From: Thauera sp. 28
GTDB lineage: Bacteria > Pseudomonadota > Gammaproteobacteria > Burkholderiales > Rhodocyclaceae
Length of the DNA stretch: 64,000 bases
Assembly: GCF_000310145.2 (NCBI RefSeq)
Contig: NZ_AMXA01000016.1
Coordinates: 1 to 64,000 of the forward strand
Reading direction: 5' to 3'
The notes beneath the pieces are model-generated. The model did no database searches. It was not told the DNA's origin and saw only the letters and a list, made by a program, of their open reading frames with translations. A program made the translations under genes and the position numbers. Within the stretch, counting starts at the first letter, position 1, and every line of letters starts with the position of its first letter. Positions 62,410 through 64,000 of the stretch are shown here, in pieces.

Positions 62410-64000
62410 CTAGTGCGGGCGTTGGGGCAGCTCGGGGGCGAAGAAGCGCAGCGTGTTGCGGCCGGCAGCCTTGGCCTCGTACATGGCGAGGTCGGCCTGC
62501 CGGATCAGCTCGTCCACCTGCAATCCCTTGCCCGCAAAGACTCTGATGCCGATGCTTGGCGTGCTGACATGGACGTGCCCCTGCAACACATAGTGTTTCC
62601 CGAGGCAGTCCAGGATCTTCTCGCCGACGGCTCGGGCATGCGCGACCGCCTCGTCCTCGCGCACGCCCAACCCGCCCAGCATCACCACGAACTCGTCGCC
62701 GCCGATGCGGGCGACGGTGTCCTCCTCGCGCACGCAGGACCGCAGCCTGCATGCCACTTCCACGAGCAGCACATCGCCCTGGTCATGCCCCAAGGTGTCG
62801 TTGAGCGCCTTGAAGTTGTCAAGGTCGATGAACAGCAGCGCCCCATGCTGGGCGTTGCGGCTGCCCTGCGCGAGCAGCTGCTGCAGGCGATCGACCAGCA
62901 ATCTGCGGTTGGGAAGGTCGGTGAGCGCATCGTAGAAGGCCAGATGGCGGATCTCCTCCTCCATGGCCTTGCGCTGGGTGATGTCCGTGGATATGCCGCA
63001 CAACGCGTAGATCGAACCATCCTCCCGGCGCAGCGGCAACTTGACTGACATGAAGGTGCGCTCGGCCGTGCCGCTGCGGGTGGTGTTGATCTCTTCGACC
63101 GCCACGCGTTCGCCGTGCTCGATCACTCTTCTGTCATTGCGCGCGAGATTCGCAGCGGTGGCCGCATCGAAGAATTCCGCGTCGGTCTTGCCGACCAGGT
63201 CTGCCTGACGACAATCGAACAAGTCGCATACCAGGCGGTTCGCATAGCTGTAGCGATAGTCCGCGCCCTTGATATAGATGTAGGCCTCGACACTGTCGAG
63301 GATCGTCGCGAGCTTGTCCTCACTCTCACGCAAGCGCTCCGCCTGCGCCCTCAGGGCCGCACGCTGGGCACGGTTCTCGTCGTGATAGCGCATGAAGAGA
63401 CGTCCGGACCAGCGCGAGAACAGCCAGGACGCAACCAGGGCGACGCCCAGCGCAAGCCCCAGCGCGATCATCAGGCCGCGCCCTCGCGGACCGCTCATGC
63501 GTTCGAACGACTCGCGCTCGGCAAGCAGGGCGCCATGCAGTTCGTCCTCGAACACGGCAACGACGAGAATCCAGCCCCAAGGCTGGGCAGTCTCCACTCT
63601 GGCCAGCTTGGGCGCAAGCACGCCGGTCGCCGGATTGCGCCACAAGTAGCGCACCAACCCTCCACCCTCGCGCGCCTTGGCGTACAGAGTGCGCAAAGCC
63701 TCGCCCTGCTCGGCAGGAAGCTCGCTGAAATGCTTGCCTTCGAGTTCGGGCTCGGAGGGCGAAAGCAGGGAGCGGCCTTCGGCATCGATCAGGCCGACAT
63801 AGCCACTTTCACCAAAGCGGAAGCCGCGCAGTCGGGCCAGCGCCTCATTCTGAAGATGGATTTCCCACTCGTAGGTGTAATCGCCTGTGCCGATCAGCCA
63901 GTCGTAAGGCTCAAAGTGGCGGACATAGGCAAGCTTGTCGGCCATGCGCTGAGGGTCATCAGGACGGTACCAGCGGTAGCGGAAGAACCCCTGCCCCGGT
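62410..64000 (-). CDS. Cache-PAS-GGDEF diguanylate cyclase (5' end beyond the right edge)
   Basis: The frame stays open to the window end, with GFFRYRWYRPDDPQRMADKL upstream of the first ATG. That extension matches a Cache_2 sensor, so the real start is outside. Order in the visible part: Cache region (YDWLIGTGDYTYEWE, YVGLIDAEG, GLVRYLW), a membrane segment (MIALGLALGVALVASWLF), a PAS domain (VEAYIYIKGADYRYSYAN), then a GGDEF domain with intact RIGGDEF and the I-site REED (RxxD form), so product feedback is possible. It should make cyclic di-GMP in response to an external ligand. Confidence 0.9.
   Translation of the reverse strand, partial: PGQGFFRYRWYRPDDPQRMADKLAYVRHFEPYDWLIGTGDYTYEWEIHLQNEALARLRGFRFGESGYVGLIDAEGRSLLSPSEPELEGKHFSELPAEQGEALRTLYAKAREGGGLVRYLWRNPATGVLAPKLARVETAQPWGWILVVAVFEDELHGALLAERESFERMSGPRGRGLMIALGLALGVALVASWLFSRWSGRLFMRYHDENRAQRAALRAQAERLRESEDKLATILDSVEAYIYIKGADYRYSYANRLVCDLFDCRQADLVGKTDAEFFDAATAANLARNDRRVIEHGERVAVEEINTTRSGTAERTFMSVKLPLRREDGSIYALCGISTDITQRKAMEEEIRHLAFYDALTDLPNRRLLVDRLQQLLAQGSRNAQHGALLFIDLDNFKALNDTLGHDQGDVLLVEVACRLRSCVREEDTVARIGGDEFVVMLGGLGVREDEAVAHARAVGEKILDCLGKHYVLQGHVHVSTPSIGIRVFAGKGLQVDELIRQADLAMYEAKAAGRNTLRFFAPELPQRPH

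Overview
The window is 64 kb of GC-rich, gene-dense bacterial chromosome. Gene content points to a betaproteobacterium of the order Rhodocyclales (Thauera/Azoarcus type): an aerobic phenylacetyl-CoA (paa) cluster with an ALDH-only PaaN, a LivM-LivG fusion transporter, cytochrome c4, a Mg-type HemB and a form IC RuBisCO operon with CbbX. The genus is inferred from gene order and protein style, not from a database search. I saw no rRNA, tRNA, insertion sequence, prophage or CRISPR array.

Positions 1-16,440 are housekeeping: envC (cut by the left edge); a thiol/redox group running from an ArsR-family regulator through rhodanese, glutaredoxin, secB, an SH3 protein and gpsA; trmL and comF; bioC and a HAD phosphatase; a GNAT gene, hemB and engB; cytochrome c4, moeA, rpiA, phoU, yggX, a PAS-GGDEF gene and argA. 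A hemerythrin-like protein follows at 16.6-17.2 kb.

Positions 17,211-40,038 are an aromatic-acid catabolic region. A leftward liv-type ABC importer (livJ-livH-livMG-livF) and an IclR regulator lie next to paaY and paaX. A long AT-rich control region then precedes the rightward operon paaN-paaG-paaH-paaI-paaK-paaJ-ECH-paaABCDE. After it comes a separately transcribed 885-aa NDP-forming acyl-CoA synthetase/GNAT fusion. Three promoters in this region (liv, paaN and the 885-aa protein) each carry an inverted pair of GATAC/GTATC half-sites 26-28 bases apart. This looks like one PaaX-type regulon covering transport, catabolism and the acyltransferase.

Positions 40,058-42,324 hold a tandem-domain PPK2 kinase and rsmE on the minus strand. 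From 42,375 to 60,957 lies a central-carbon/Calvin cycle block: an inositol-monophosphatase-family gene, a first phosphoribulokinase, a chemoreceptor, transketolase, GAPDH, PGK, pyruvate kinase and class II aldolase. Divergent cbbR and cbbLSXFP follow, with a second PGK. Phosphoribulokinase and PGK are each present twice. The RuBisCO large-subunit gene carries an in-frame amber codon at codon 256, where the family has tyrosine, and is otherwise intact over its full length. As written, the organism could not make RuBisCO from this locus, although every other operon gene is intact.

The right end holds a DUF3422 membrane protein and a Cache-PAS-GGDEF protein cut by the window edge.
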